A stretch of 64,000 nt of DNA, taken from assembly GCF_003129925.1 (NCBI RefSeq), contig NZ_QFFN01000004.1:62001-126000 (forward strand), in the 5' to 3' direction. This DNA is from Bifidobacterium catulorum (lineage in GTDB: Bacteria; Actinomycetota; Actinomycetes; Actinomycetales; Bifidobacteriaceae). Positions 56,493 to 64,000 of this stretch are shown piece after piece. Position numbers and translations under genes: made by a program. The stretch's first letter is position 1. Every line of letters begins with the position of its first letter. A model generated the notes under the pieces. It searched no databases, was not told where the DNA came from, and was given only the letters and a program-made list of their open reading frames with translations.

Positions 56493-57524
56493 TCAGCGCT
56501 TCTTCCTGGCCTTGTTCTTCCTGCGGTTCGGCTGCTGACGCTGATGTCCTTTCTCGGCGCGTTCGGCCTCGGCCGCGCGGGCCTTGGCGAGCGCCTCCTC
56601 CTCGATGGTGGGCAGGCCCTTGCGTTCACGACGGGCCTCCTCGCGCTTGCGCACGCGGCGGGCGCGGGTCTCGGCGGCCGGCGAACCCGGCGTCGGCATG
56701 TGCTCGACCTGCCAGATCGTGCGGATGAGGTTGCACATGTTGTTGGTGAGCCAGTACAGCAGCACGCCGAACGGGAACGTGGCGCCGGAGAAGATGTACA
56801 TGAGCGGGAAGATGAACATCATCGACCGCTGCATGGTGTACTGCTGCCCCTGCTTGGACTCCGGGGGCAGGTTGCGGCGCAGATTGTAGTACTGCTGCAC
56901 GAACATGAGCCCGCACATCAGAGCGATGAAGACGCCGATGGTGATGCGCTGGTCGGCCGCGGAGGTGGAGAACATGCTGGCGAGCGACACGTTGAACACG
57001 TGCGTGGCCTCGAAGTCCTTGGCCACCTCGACGGTGAACGCGCCGTACGGCGCCTTGACGCCGCGCGCCACATAGCTCACGGACGAGAGCACGTAGAACA
57101 TGGTCATGAAGATCGGCGACTGGATGAGCATCGGCAGGCAGGAGCCGGCCGGGTTGGCGCCCATGTCCTGGTAGAGCTTCATGGTCTCGCGCTGCATGGC
57201 CTCGCGGCTGGCGGGATCGTTCTTCCCCTTGTACTTGGCCTGGATGTGCTGCAGCTTCGGCTGGATCGCCTGCATCTTCTGCATGGACTTCATCTGCCGC
57301 ACGAAGATCGGCAGGATGCACAGATGCACGAAGATCACGAGCATGACGATGGACATCCACCATGCGGCGCCCGGCCCGTCCTTGAACCCGATGAGGGTCA
57401 GCGCCTTGTGGAAGATGACCAGCAGATGGGTCATCAGCCATTCGATGGGGTACAGGATCTTGTAGAAGAACGCGAAGAAGCTGGCGTTATCCAGATAGAA
57501 CACGTTCTGATTCAACGGCGTCAT
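56493..57524 (-). CDS. yidC: Membrane protein insertase YidC
   Basis: 343 residues of the Oxa1 type without the large Gram-negative periplasmic domain. The first membrane segments precede a cytoplasmic coiled hairpin (QMKSMQKMQAIQPKLQHIQ), and the last segments lie near YIFSGATFPFGVLLYWLTNN. A long Lys/Arg/Glu-rich C-terminal tail can bind ribosomes. AAGGAGG precedes the ATG, which overlaps the yidD stop. Confidence 0.95.
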   Translation of the reverse strand: MTPLNQNVFYLDNASFFAFFYKILYPIEWLMTHLLVIFHKALTLIGFKDGPGAAWWMSIVMLVIFVHLCILPIFVRQMKSMQKMQAIQPKLQHIQAKYKGKNDPASREAMQRETMKLYQDMGANPAGSCLPMLIQSPIFMTMFYVLSSVSYVARGVKAPYGAFTVEVAKDFEATHVFNVSLASMFSTSAADQRITIGVFIALMCGLMFVQQYYNLRRNLPPESKQGQQYTMQRSMMFIFPLMYIFSGATFPFGVLLYWLTNNMCNLIRTIWQVEHMPTPGSPAAETRARRVRKREEARRERKGLPTIEEEALAKARAAEAERAEKGHQRQQPNRRKNKARKKR

Positions 57525-57907
57525 GGATTTGCCTCCTTGATGGGTTTCGACGGAGCGTAGGGAACGGAGGCATCATGGTTATCGCCGCTGACGCTATGCT
57601 CCGTTGATGTCTCTTCGTGATACAGCGGCGTCAGCCGAGGCTCCTCATGGGCCTTGGACCACGAAAAACGATAGAATATGGAAAATCGCCGTGGAACGTC
57701 GTCTATTCCCCCGATGCTCCACGGTCGACAACGCAGCAGCCTGAGCGTGGCGAGGACGCCGCCCCGGAACGCTCCGAAACGACGGATCGCGGTGACGGCA
57801 TAGTGCGAGCAGGAGGGATAGTATTTGCAGCATGGGCCGAACAACGGCGATATCCTGCGCTGATACCAGCGTATCGCCCCAATCATCGCCCCGGCCATGA
57901 TGCTCAT
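57521..57907 (-). CDS. yidD: Membrane protein insertion factor YidD
   Basis: 128 residues from an ATG at 57907 that overlaps the rnpA stop (ATGA). [20 protein letters not shown] with [13 protein letters not shown] is the conserved three-cysteine YidD core. A C-terminal extension of about 45 residues is unusual and polar. It helps YidC insert proteins. rnpA-yidD-yidC are chained by 4-nt overlaps. Confidence 0.92.
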   Translation of the reverse strand: MSIMAGAMIGAIRWYQRRISPLFGPCCKYYPSCSHYAVTAIRRFGAFRGGVLATLRLLRCRPWSIGGIDDVPRRFSIFYRFSWSKAHEEPRLTPLYHEETSTEHSVSGDNHDASVPYAPSKPIKEANP

Positions 57908-58338
57908 GACCTGGTCTCGCCCCCTGGGTTGATTCCATGGGGACGCCCCGATGGAGCCGTCTCCCCTTTCGCCGCCCGATGGGCCACGCGTGCGAACAGC
58001 GTCTCCACCTGCCGGTCGAGCGAAGCGAACTCCGTCCCGGGGGTGGATGGCTTGGCGCGCATGATCACGTCGCATGAGTCCGGCAGCAGCGATTCGTGCT
58101 GCCGGGCCAATACGCGGAAGCGGCGCTTGACGGCGTTCCTGGTCACCGCGTTACCTACCGCCTTGGATACGGCCAGTCCGAGGCGTCGCTTCGGCCCCGG
58201 GCCTACGACGCCTGTCCCCGCTCCATCGGATCCGTCCTGCGGACGAACATGAAAATGGACCACAAGATCCTTGCTGGATACTTTGGCCCTGGTTTTCAAT
58301 ACGCCGACGAAGTCGCGATGGCTTTTCAGCCGTTCCAC
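57904..58338 (-). CDS. rnpA: Ribonuclease P protein component
   Basis: 144 residues. Residues 45-75 include [25 protein letters not shown], the RNR motif that binds the RNase P RNA. It assists tRNA 5' maturation. The start is a GTG at 58338 without a ribosome site, giving MERLKSH, the usual N-terminus; coupling to rpmH 66 bp upstream is likely. The C-terminal 25 residues are not conserved. Confidence 0.92.
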   Translation of the reverse strand: MERLKSHRDFVGVLKTRAKVSSKDLVVHFHVRPQDGSDGAGTGVVGPGPKRRLGLAVSKAVGNAVTRNAVKRRFRVLARQHESLLPDSCDVIMRAKPSTPGTEFASLDRQVETLFARVAHRAAKGETAPSGRPHGINPGGETRS

Positions 58339-58404
58339 TTCAGTAACCGATGATTCTCTGGTCTGCGGTTTACCGACTAATGTTGCGTTGCCGTCGAAAA
58401 AGTC

Positions 58405-58539
58405 TCAGGCGGAAAGAACCTTGCGGCCCTTGTTGCGGCGGCGGTTGATGAGCGCGCGGCCGGAACGGGTACGCATGCGAGTGCGGAATCCGTGCTTCAT
58501 GTGGCGACGACGGTTGTTCGGCTGGAATGTCCTCTTCAT
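58405..58539 (-). CDS. rpmH: Ribosomal protein L34
   Basis: 44 residues, [12 protein letters not shown] to RKVLSA, matching L34 along its whole length. It is a basic large-subunit protein. GGGAG lies about 8 nt upstream of the ATG. It begins the rpmH-rnpA-yidD-yidC-jag unit and diverges from dnaA across a DnaA-box region. Confidence 0.97.
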   Translation of the reverse strand: MKRTFQPNNRRRHMKHGFRTRMRTRSGRALINRRRNKGRKVLSA

Positions 58540-58669
58540 AATATTTGCTCCCGGTGTTTTTGGCCGTGCTAACGCGCGGCTCCTCATGAGTCAAGCTGTT
58601 CTAGAGTACACGCCCCGCCGTACGTAGTCAAACCGCAGGCAACCCTACGGCCATGGAACATTCACAAAG

Positions 58670-58852
58670 TTATTCACCTTTTCCACATTTATCCACAATG
58701 CCCATTGTGGATAACTTGGGCGATTGCGGAAAAACGTTGATTTCCCAACGATAATCAGGGAAAAGTTATCCACAAATCACACCCGTGTTATCCACAAACT
58801 ACAGGTATGTTATTCACAATTCAGTGTTTTCAACACGCGAGCTTGTGGATAA
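58670..58852. other. DnaA-box cluster 2 (rpmH/dnaA gap)
   Basis: Five perfect boxes (TTATCCACA at 58689, 58766 and 58788; TGTGGATAA at 58706 and 58844) and two near ones (TTATTCACC 58670, TTATTCACA 58810). The CGTTG-N6-CAACG palindrome (copy 5) is at 58735-58750. GTATAAAAG near 58867 may be the dnaA -10. DnaA probably represses its own gene here. No other gene lies in 58540-58912. Confidence 0.85.
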
Positions 58853-58912
58853 CTCGTTTTGAAGGGCGTATAAAAGTGTATCTGAATCGAAATCGACGGG
58901 AAGGAGAGACCG

Positions 58913-60586
58913 ATGGTCCGGAACGATGCCACCTCGCCGGCAGCAGATGCGTCCCGTATCTGGACCCTGGCGTGCAGCAGCCTGCGGCATGACGACAGCC
59001 TCAGCGCGCGCGATATCAGCTGCATAGAGGATATTACCCCCGTCAGCGTATTCGATTCCATGATCGTATTGAACGCGTCGAACGAGTTCACTCGCAAGAC
59101 CATAGAGAGCAAGGACATCATCCTCCAGGCCCTGCAGGCGGCCAACGGAGGCGTCCCGCTCACGCCGCTCATCAAGATCGATGCGCCCCGTGCGCCGAGG
59201 CCCGAACCGGCGGAGCAGGAGCAGGAGGCCCCGGCGAGGACCGAACCCACGCCGGCGAAGCAGGAGAACGCCACGGCGCCGCAGCACAGGACGCAGCATA
59301 CCGACGCAGACCGCGGCCGCGACGACTCGCGCGGCAGGGGGCAGAAGGCCTCCGACCGTCCGAAACCCCGCCCGCAGACCCGGAGGAAGCCGTTCGTCGA
59401 CGCCCCCGCAGGGGGAAAGTTCGTGCAGCAGAAACTGGACGACTTCGCGGACGTTCCCGTGACAGGGCCGGCCGGGGAACGTGCCATCCCCATCCCCGGG
59501 GTCCCCGTGGGCGGTCAGAAGGTGGCGAGGGACGAGGAGACCCATCTCAACCGCAACGCCACGTTCTCCACCTTCGTACCCGGCGATTCCAACCGTTTCG
59601 TACGCACCGTGGCCATGACCGTGGCCGAGGCGCCGGGCCGTTCGTTCAACCCGCTGTGTGTGTATGGCGGCTCCGGCCTGGGCAAGACCCATCTGCTCAA
59701 CGCCATCGGCAACTACGCGCTGAGCGAGAACTCCGCGCTGAAGGTGCGGTACGTGAACTCCGAGGAGTTCACCAACGAGTTCATCGAATCACTGCAGAGC
59801 GAGGCGCAGTCGAACAGCCTGATGGCCGAGTTCAACCGCCGCTACCGCGAGGTCGACGTGCTGCTCATCGACGACATCCAGTTCCTCGGCGGCAAGGAGG
59901 CGACGCTTGAGCAGTTCTTCCACACGTTCAACACGCTGCACGACGCCAACAAGCAGATCGTCATCGCGTCCGACGTGGCGCCGAAGAAGCTCAAGGGCTT
60001 CGAGGAACGTCTGATATCGCGCTTCGAGTCGGGGCTGTCTGTGGAGGTCAAGCCGCCGAATGTGGAGACCCGCATCGCGATCCTGCGGATGAAGGCGCAG
60101 ATCACCAATCTGGAGGTCGACGACGACGTGCTCGGGCTCATCGCCGAGCAGGTCACCGACAACGTCCGCGAGCTGGAGGGCGCACTCACCCGCGTCAGCG
60201 CCATGGCGAGCCTCAACCACCAGCCGATCACGCGGATGCTGGCCGAGCAGACGCTGCAGGACTTCTTCACCACCGAGGTGGAGATCAAGCCGACGGACAT
60301 CATCACCCAAGTGGCCGCGTACTTCCAGCTGTCGTTCGACGATCTTGTCGGTCCGTGGAGGGCCAAGAACGTCGCTCTGGCCAGGCAGATCGCCATGTAC
60401 ATGACGCGCGAGCTCACCAGCCTTTCCCTCGTCGACATCGGCGAGATCTTCGGTGGACGCGACCATTCCACCGTCATGCACGCCTATAAGAAGATCCAGG
60501 CCGGCATGGCGCAGAAACGTGAGGTCTACAACTACGTCAACGAGCTGACGGGCCGCATCAAGAAGCACACCAACCCGGGGGTATAA
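58913..60586 (+). CDS. dnaA: Chromosomal replication initiator DnaA
   Basis: 557 residues. The N-terminal domain I (1-85), a Pro/Arg-rich linker domain II (about 90-210), the AAA+ domain with Walker [10 protein letters not shown] (252-260), Walker [11 protein letters not shown], and the DNA-binding domain IV with [14 protein letters not shown] at the end. It opens oriC and also regulates transcription. AAGGAG lies before the ATG. It reads away from rpmH, towards dnaN. Confidence 0.97.
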   Translation: MVRNDATSPAADASRIWTLACSSLRHDDSLSARDISCIEDITPVSVFDSMIVLNASNEFTRKTIESKDIILQALQAANGGVPLTPLIKIDAPRAPRPEPAEQEQEAPARTEPTPAKQENATAPQHRTQHTDADRGRDDSRGRGQKASDRPKPRPQTRRKPFVDAPAGGKFVQQKLDDFADVPVTGPAGERAIPIPGVPVGGQKVARDEETHLNRNATFSTFVPGDSNRFVRTVAMTVAEAPGRSFNPLCVYGGSGLGKTHLLNAIGNYALSENSALKVRYVNSEEFTNEFIESLQSEAQSNSLMAEFNRRYREVDVLLIDDIQFLGGKEATLEQFFHTFNTLHDANKQIVIASDVAPKKLKGFEERLISRFESGLSVEVKPPNVETRIAILRMKAQITNLEVDDDVLGLIAEQVTDNVRELEGALTRVSAMASLNHQPITRMLAEQTLQDFFTTEVEIKPTDIITQVAAYFQLSFDDLVGPWRAKNVALARQIAMYMTRELTSLSLVDIGEIFGGRDHSTVMHAYKKIQAGMAQKREVYNYVNELTGRIKKHTNPGV

Positions 60587-60684
60587 ACATCGTATGTGGG
60601 CTTGCTGGGCTCCACTTTCATTAGACTCCATGTTTTGGGGATTACATTTTTCAACACGCCGAAGGCGGAGATTTTTTCATCAAG

Positions 60685-60961
60685 TTATCCACATAGTTTT
60701 CCACTTCATCGCGAAAACCCTGTGCATAACCGCCCGTTTTTATGTGGATAACTCGGGGATAAGCCGTGGAAAAATCACTTGAAAATGTTGAAAAGTCAAG
60801 GGTTCCGTGCAAATGTGGAAAACCGGCCTACTTATCCACATGCAGTCCCGGAGTTTTCCACAAGAACAGTGATGTGGAAAACTTTGCAATCATTGAGATA
60901 TCGTAAGTTTTCCACATATCCACATCGCTTATTATGACGATTACTTGTTTATATACTTCAG
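60685..60961. other. oriC: oriC: DnaA-box cluster 3 between dnaA and dnaN
   Basis: Perfect boxes at 60685 (TTATCCACA), 60743 (TGTGGATAA) and 60832; one-mismatch boxes at 60721 and 60916; and four TTTTCCACA-type variants at 60814, 60854, 60873 and 60908. An AT-rich stretch (about 60925-60965, GCTTATTATGACG onward) suits an unwinding element. The dnaA/dnaN gap is the usual origin in bifidobacteria. No gene is seen in 60587-61091. Confidence 0.85.
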
Positions 60962-61032
60962 ATGATAATCCTCATGACAAGCACCGGTGCACAAACCTGG
61001 GGATAGTTATCCCCGGCCCCATGCACAGCACA

Positions 61033-61038
61033 TACAAT
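61033..61038 (+). promoter_or_regulatory. -10 element of dnaN
   Basis: TACAAT at 61033-61038 would start transcription about 47 nt before the ATG. No clear -35. Confidence 0.5.
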
Positions 61039-61091
61039 GAAGTCAGATTCAACAATCCCCATTCAAAACCAATGATCAGAGGACAACAGCA

Positions 61092-62216
61092 ATGAAGGCA
61101 GAAATCGATTCCGCAGCGCTCGCCGACGCAGTGGCGTGGACATCCCGTGTCATCCCCGCCCGACCTACGACACCGATTCTTTCGGGCGTGAAGCTTGAAG
61201 CGATCGACGGAACCCTACAGCTTTCCGCATTCGACTACGAAGTCTCGGCCCGTCACCATATCGAGGCCGGCGTCGACGAACCGGGAACGGCGGTGGTCCT
61301 CGGCAAACTCCTCGCCGACATCGCCAAAAGCCTTCCCGGCGACAAGGCGTATCTAAGCACTGAAGGCTCCAAGCTCATCGTCTCGTCCGGGAAATCGTCG
61401 TTCTCGCTGCAGCTCATGCCCGAGACCGAATACCCGGAGCTTCCCGTCGTGCCGACGAAGCTCGGCCAGGTCGACGCCGACACCTTCGCCCACGCCATCG
61501 GTCAGGCGTCGGTGGCCGTCTCCCGCGAGGAGAGCCGCCCGGTGCTGACCGGCGTGAAGATGCAGTTCACCGGGGACAAGGTCGTGATGACTGCGACCGA
61601 CCGCTTCCGCCTCTCCCGCGCAAGCTTCACCTGGACCCCGCAGGATCCGGAGCTCGACACCGTCGCGCTCGTGCGCGGCGCGCTGCTCAGGGACGTCGCC
61701 CGGTCGCTCAACACCAGCCAGAACATCGTGCTCGACTTCGACACCGAAAAGCCCATGCTCATGGGCTTCGAGAACGCCGGCCGCACGTCCACCGCGCAGC
61801 TCATCGACGGCGAGTTCCCGGCCGTCGACCGTCTGTTCGCCGACGAGTATCCGATCCATGCCGTGCTCGACAGGCAGGGCCTGCTGGATTCGATCCGCCG
61901 CATGGCCATCGTCGCCGAACGCAACGCCCCCATCCGCATGGTGTTCTCCGGAGACGAGGTGGTGCTCTCCGCGGGGGCCGCCGACGAGTCGCAGGCCACG
62001 GAATCGCTGCCGGTCGACATGGATGGCGACGACATCACCGTCGCCTTCAATCCGAACTATCTCATCGAGGGGCTTTCGGCCATCGCCGAGCCGTACGTCC
62101 GCATGAAGATGACCACCGCGGTCAAGGCCGTCGAATTCAACGGGCAGCAGGAGTCCGATTCCGAGGAGTCCCTCGACTACCGCTATCTCCTTGTCCCGAT
62201 GCGCTTCACCGACTGA
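61092..62216 (+). CDS. dnaN: DNA polymerase III beta subunit (sliding clamp)
   Basis: 374 residues with three repeated clamp domains; it ends in YRYLLVPMRF, the family C-terminus (usually ..MPMRL). It forms a ring that holds the polymerase to DNA. Upstream of the ATG is AGAGGACAAC. A hairpin lies between it and recF. Confidence 0.97.
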   Translation: MKAEIDSAALADAVAWTSRVIPARPTTPILSGVKLEAIDGTLQLSAFDYEVSARHHIEAGVDEPGTAVVLGKLLADIAKSLPGDKAYLSTEGSKLIVSSGKSSFSLQLMPETEYPELPVVPTKLGQVDADTFAHAIGQASVAVSREESRPVLTGVKMQFTGDKVVMTATDRFRLSRASFTWTPQDPELDTVALVRGALLRDVARSLNTSQNIVLDFDTEKPMLMGFENAGRTSTAQLIDGEFPAVDRLFADEYPIHAVLDRQGLLDSIRRMAIVAERNAPIRMVFSGDEVVLSAGAADESQATESLPVDMDGDDITVAFNPNYLIEGLSAIAEPYVRMKMTTAVKAVEFNGQQESDSEESLDYRYLLVPMRFTD

Positions 62217-62248
62217 TCCAGCCGGAGGGATAGAGGGGTTTACCACGA

Positions 62249-62274
62249 CGGCGATGGTATGCGTACCATCGCCG
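62249..62274 (+). terminator. Hairpin between dnaN and recF
   Basis: CGGCGATGGTA (62249-62259) pairs with TACCATCGCCG (62264-62274) over a 4-nt loop. No T run follows, so it may attenuate rather than stop transcription. Confidence 0.6.
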
Positions 62275-62331
62275 TATACGGAAAAAAGCATGGTTGTGCA
62301 GTTGGTTATGCAGTGAGGATGCAGGTTCACG

Positions 62332-63555
62332 ATGTTCGTTTCCCGATTGGCGTTGGACGACTTCCGGTCATGGCATCGGCTCGTCGTCGATTTCCGTCCC
62401 GGGCTGAACGTGCTGTTCGGCGCGAACGGGCTGGGCAAGACGAACATCGTGGAGGCCCTTGAGGTGCTGTCCACAGGCTCCAGCCACCGCGCAGCCTCGT
62501 CCGTGCCGCTCGTCCGCGCGCACGAATCCAGGGCGACCATCCGCGCCAACGTGGAGGACGACGGCGCCACGACGCTGTATGAGGTGACGATTCCCGTGCG
62601 CGGATCGAACCGTGCGCGGATCAACTCGGGCAAATCGCTGTACATGCGTGACGTGGTGGGCCGGGTCCCCTCCGTGCTCTTCTCCCCCGAGGACCAGCGT
62701 CTCGTGTCCGCCGATCCGGCCGGAAGAAGGTCGTTCCTCAATCAGGCGGCAAGTCAGCTTACGTTGGACTATTACGACGCGCTGCAGCGCTTCAATCAGA
62801 CCGCACGGCAGCGTTCCGCCCTGCTGCGCCAGCTCAGCCAGCGACGGATGGCCGGAGAGCCGGTCGACGTCGCGCTGAGCGGATTGGAGATCTGGACCGG
62901 ACAGTTCATCGAATCCGGCATGGCGGTCACCCGGATGCGCGCCCACGTCATAGAACGGCTGGGCGCGCCGTTCTCGCGTATCTACGGCGAGCTTGCCGGC
63001 GAGGGGCAGTCCGCCCGTCTCGCCTATGCGCCGTCGTTCGACGAGGTGATGCATGCAGGGGATGGCGCAGACGATGCCGCCGCCGACATGCAGATTCATG
63101 CGGCGATCAGCCGGCATTTCCAGCGCATCTACCCGGGCGAGGTGGCCCGCGCGCAGAACCTCATCGGTCCCCACCGCGACGACGTCATCGTGGAGCTCAA
63201 CGGGCTGCCCGCACGCGAGTACGCGTCCAACGGCGAGATGTGGACGCTGGCGCTGGCGCTGAAGATGGCGCTGTTCGAACTGCTTCGCGACACCCGAGGC
63301 GACGAACCACTGCTCATCCTCGACGACGTATTCGCGCAGCTCGACGAATCCCGGCGCTGGCAGATCGTGGACTTCGCACGCCGGCAGGGCCAGGTGCTCA
63401 TCACCATGGCCGCCGCCACCGACATGCCGGAGGGGCTCGACGCACACCGCATCGATGTTGGACGGCTGAAGGACGGCGGCGATGCGGACGGCGATGGCGT
63501 GGATGCGCGGATGGCGGCGCTGGTCGCCACCGCGGCCGGGAGAAGGAACGCGTGA
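62332..63555 (+). CDS. recF: DNA replication and repair protein RecF
   Basis: 407 residues. Walker A GANGLGKTN starts near residue 30, and the ABC-type signature and Walker B (LLILDDVFAQLDESR) lie near the C-terminus. It loads RecA at gaps in DNA with RecO/RecR. The N-terminal MFVSRLALDDFRSW is typical. The ribosome site is weak (AGGATGCAGG). The next gene overlaps its stop by 4 nt. Confidence 0.95.
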   Translation: MFVSRLALDDFRSWHRLVVDFRPGLNVLFGANGLGKTNIVEALEVLSTGSSHRAASSVPLVRAHESRATIRANVEDDGATTLYEVTIPVRGSNRARINSGKSLYMRDVVGRVPSVLFSPEDQRLVSADPAGRRSFLNQAASQLTLDYYDALQRFNQTARQRSALLRQLSQRRMAGEPVDVALSGLEIWTGQFIESGMAVTRMRAHVIERLGAPFSRIYGELAGEGQSARLAYAPSFDEVMHAGDGADDAAADMQIHAAISRHFQRIYPGEVARAQNLIGPHRDDVIVELNGLPAREYASNGEMWTLALALKMALFELLRDTRGDEPLLILDDVFAQLDESRRWQIVDFARRQGQVLITMAAATDMPEGLDAHRIDVGRLKDGGDADGDGVDARMAALVATAAGRRNA

Positions 63556-64000
63556 GCGGGAACGGCGCCTCCCCGTCGCAGGGCAGTCGAGCGCCCATTG
63601 CGGAACGGCTGCGCCTCGACCCCCGCAAGCTTGAAACGGCCGTGTTCGAACGGTACACCAACCGTGCCGCCGGCATCGCCAAGCGTCGGGAACGCTCGCG
63701 GCAGGCATGGTTGAACTTCGGCAAACCCGGACGCGACCCCAGTCCGTTCGGGGCCGTGGTCGCCGGCATCGCCGAGGAGGGCAACTGGAAGCCGCATCTC
63801 ATGATCGCCCAGCTCGGGCGGCACTGGGACCAGGTTGTCGGTTCCGGCATCGCGCAGCACTCCCGTGTGGCGTCGTACCGCGACGGCGTGCTCACCATCC
63901 GCGCCGAATCGACGATCTGGGCCACCCAGCTGACCTACATGATCCCCCAGATGCAGCGGAAGATCGCCGAACGGCTGCCGGGGATGCCACTCGACCGCAT
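63552..64000 (+). CDS. DUF721 (DciA-like) protein, N-terminal part
   Basis: 149 codons are present before the window edge. It starts at a GTG that overlaps the recF stop (GTGA), with AAGGA upstream. The segment WDQVVGSGIAQHSRVASYRDGVLTI is the DUF721 core, related to DciA, a predicted helicase-loading partner of DnaB. Actinobacteria carry it between recF and gyrB; gyrB is probably next. Confidence 0.9.
   Translation, partial: MSGNGASPSQGSRAPIAERLRLDPRKLETAVFERYTNRAAGIAKRRERSRQAWLNFGKPGRDPSPFGAVVAGIAEEGNWKPHLMIAQLGRHWDQVVGSGIAQHSRVASYRDGVLTIRAESTIWATQLTYMIPQMQRKIAERLPGMPLDR

Noticed and set aside
58735-58750. Palindrome copy 5 read as a terminator of rpmH or dnaA
   Set aside because: It lies between divergent starts, not after any gene end, so a terminator role is unlikely; it was kept as a repeat or binding site.
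60594-60782. A 62-codon frame in the dnaA/dnaN gap
   Set aside because: It overlaps the oriC DnaA boxes and has no supporting features.

Overview
The window is a GC-rich actinobacterial chromosome segment that runs into the replication origin. The order cca - nudix - DUF6049 - murJ - trxB - parB - parA - rsmG - jag - yidC - yidD - rnpA - rpmH - dnaA - oriC - dnaN - recF - DUF721 is the classic actinobacterial origin neighbourhood. The accessory gene content points to Bifidobacterium or a close relative: an MsmK-type shared sugar ATPase, a GPH sugar symporter, LacI regulators, many starts without a Shine-Dalgarno sequence, and murJ fused to a pseudokinase. The species assignment is inference. 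No rRNA operon, phage, insertion sequence or CRISPR array was seen.

Region 1 (1-31.8 kb) is mixed housekeeping and transport. It holds a truncated lipoprotein gene, a GPH sugar symporter, tRNA-Gly, htpX, a LysR regulator, a ferredoxin-NADP reductase, an amino-acid permease followed by an asparaginase, a heavy-metal P-type ATPase, an HtrA protease, tgt, a nitroreductase and tRNA-Leu. Then come two small membrane proteins of unknown function, an O-acetylhomoserine sulfhydrylase, msrAB, an FMN reductase divergent from a GntR regulator, dcd, a LacI regulator, a Ca2+-type P-ATPase, a TrmH-type rRNA methylase, a DUF4032 protein and msmK. Most genes are single transcription units bounded by strong hairpin terminators.

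Region 2 (31.8-50.9 kb) is envelope and RNA functions: a family 2 glycosyltransferase, a Ser/Thr kinase with a membrane tail, a DsbA-like oxidoreductase, tRNA-Thr, a candidate C-rich-loop small RNA (6C-like) with three hairpins, an Rpf-like muralytic protein followed by rsmA-ispE, a LytR_C protein, a duplicated intergenic repeat, cca, and the nudix-DUF6049-murJ operon. A 16-bp tandem repeat separates murJ from trxB.

Region 3 (50.9-64 kb) is the origin domain. Three parS sites lie downstream of trxB and a fourth lies inside the first codons of parA. DnaA boxes fall in three intergenic clusters: parA/rsmG, rpmH/dnaA and dnaA/dnaN, the last being the likely oriC. The genes from parB to rpmH point leftward and those from dnaA to DUF721 point rightward, so both arms are co-directional with a fork leaving oriC. 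The most interesting non-coding signals are the C-loop small RNA, a recurring 16-bp palindrome (CGTTG-N6-CAACG) present five times including in two DnaA-box clusters, and a -10-like hexamer set exactly 6-7 nt before the start codon of eleven genes.
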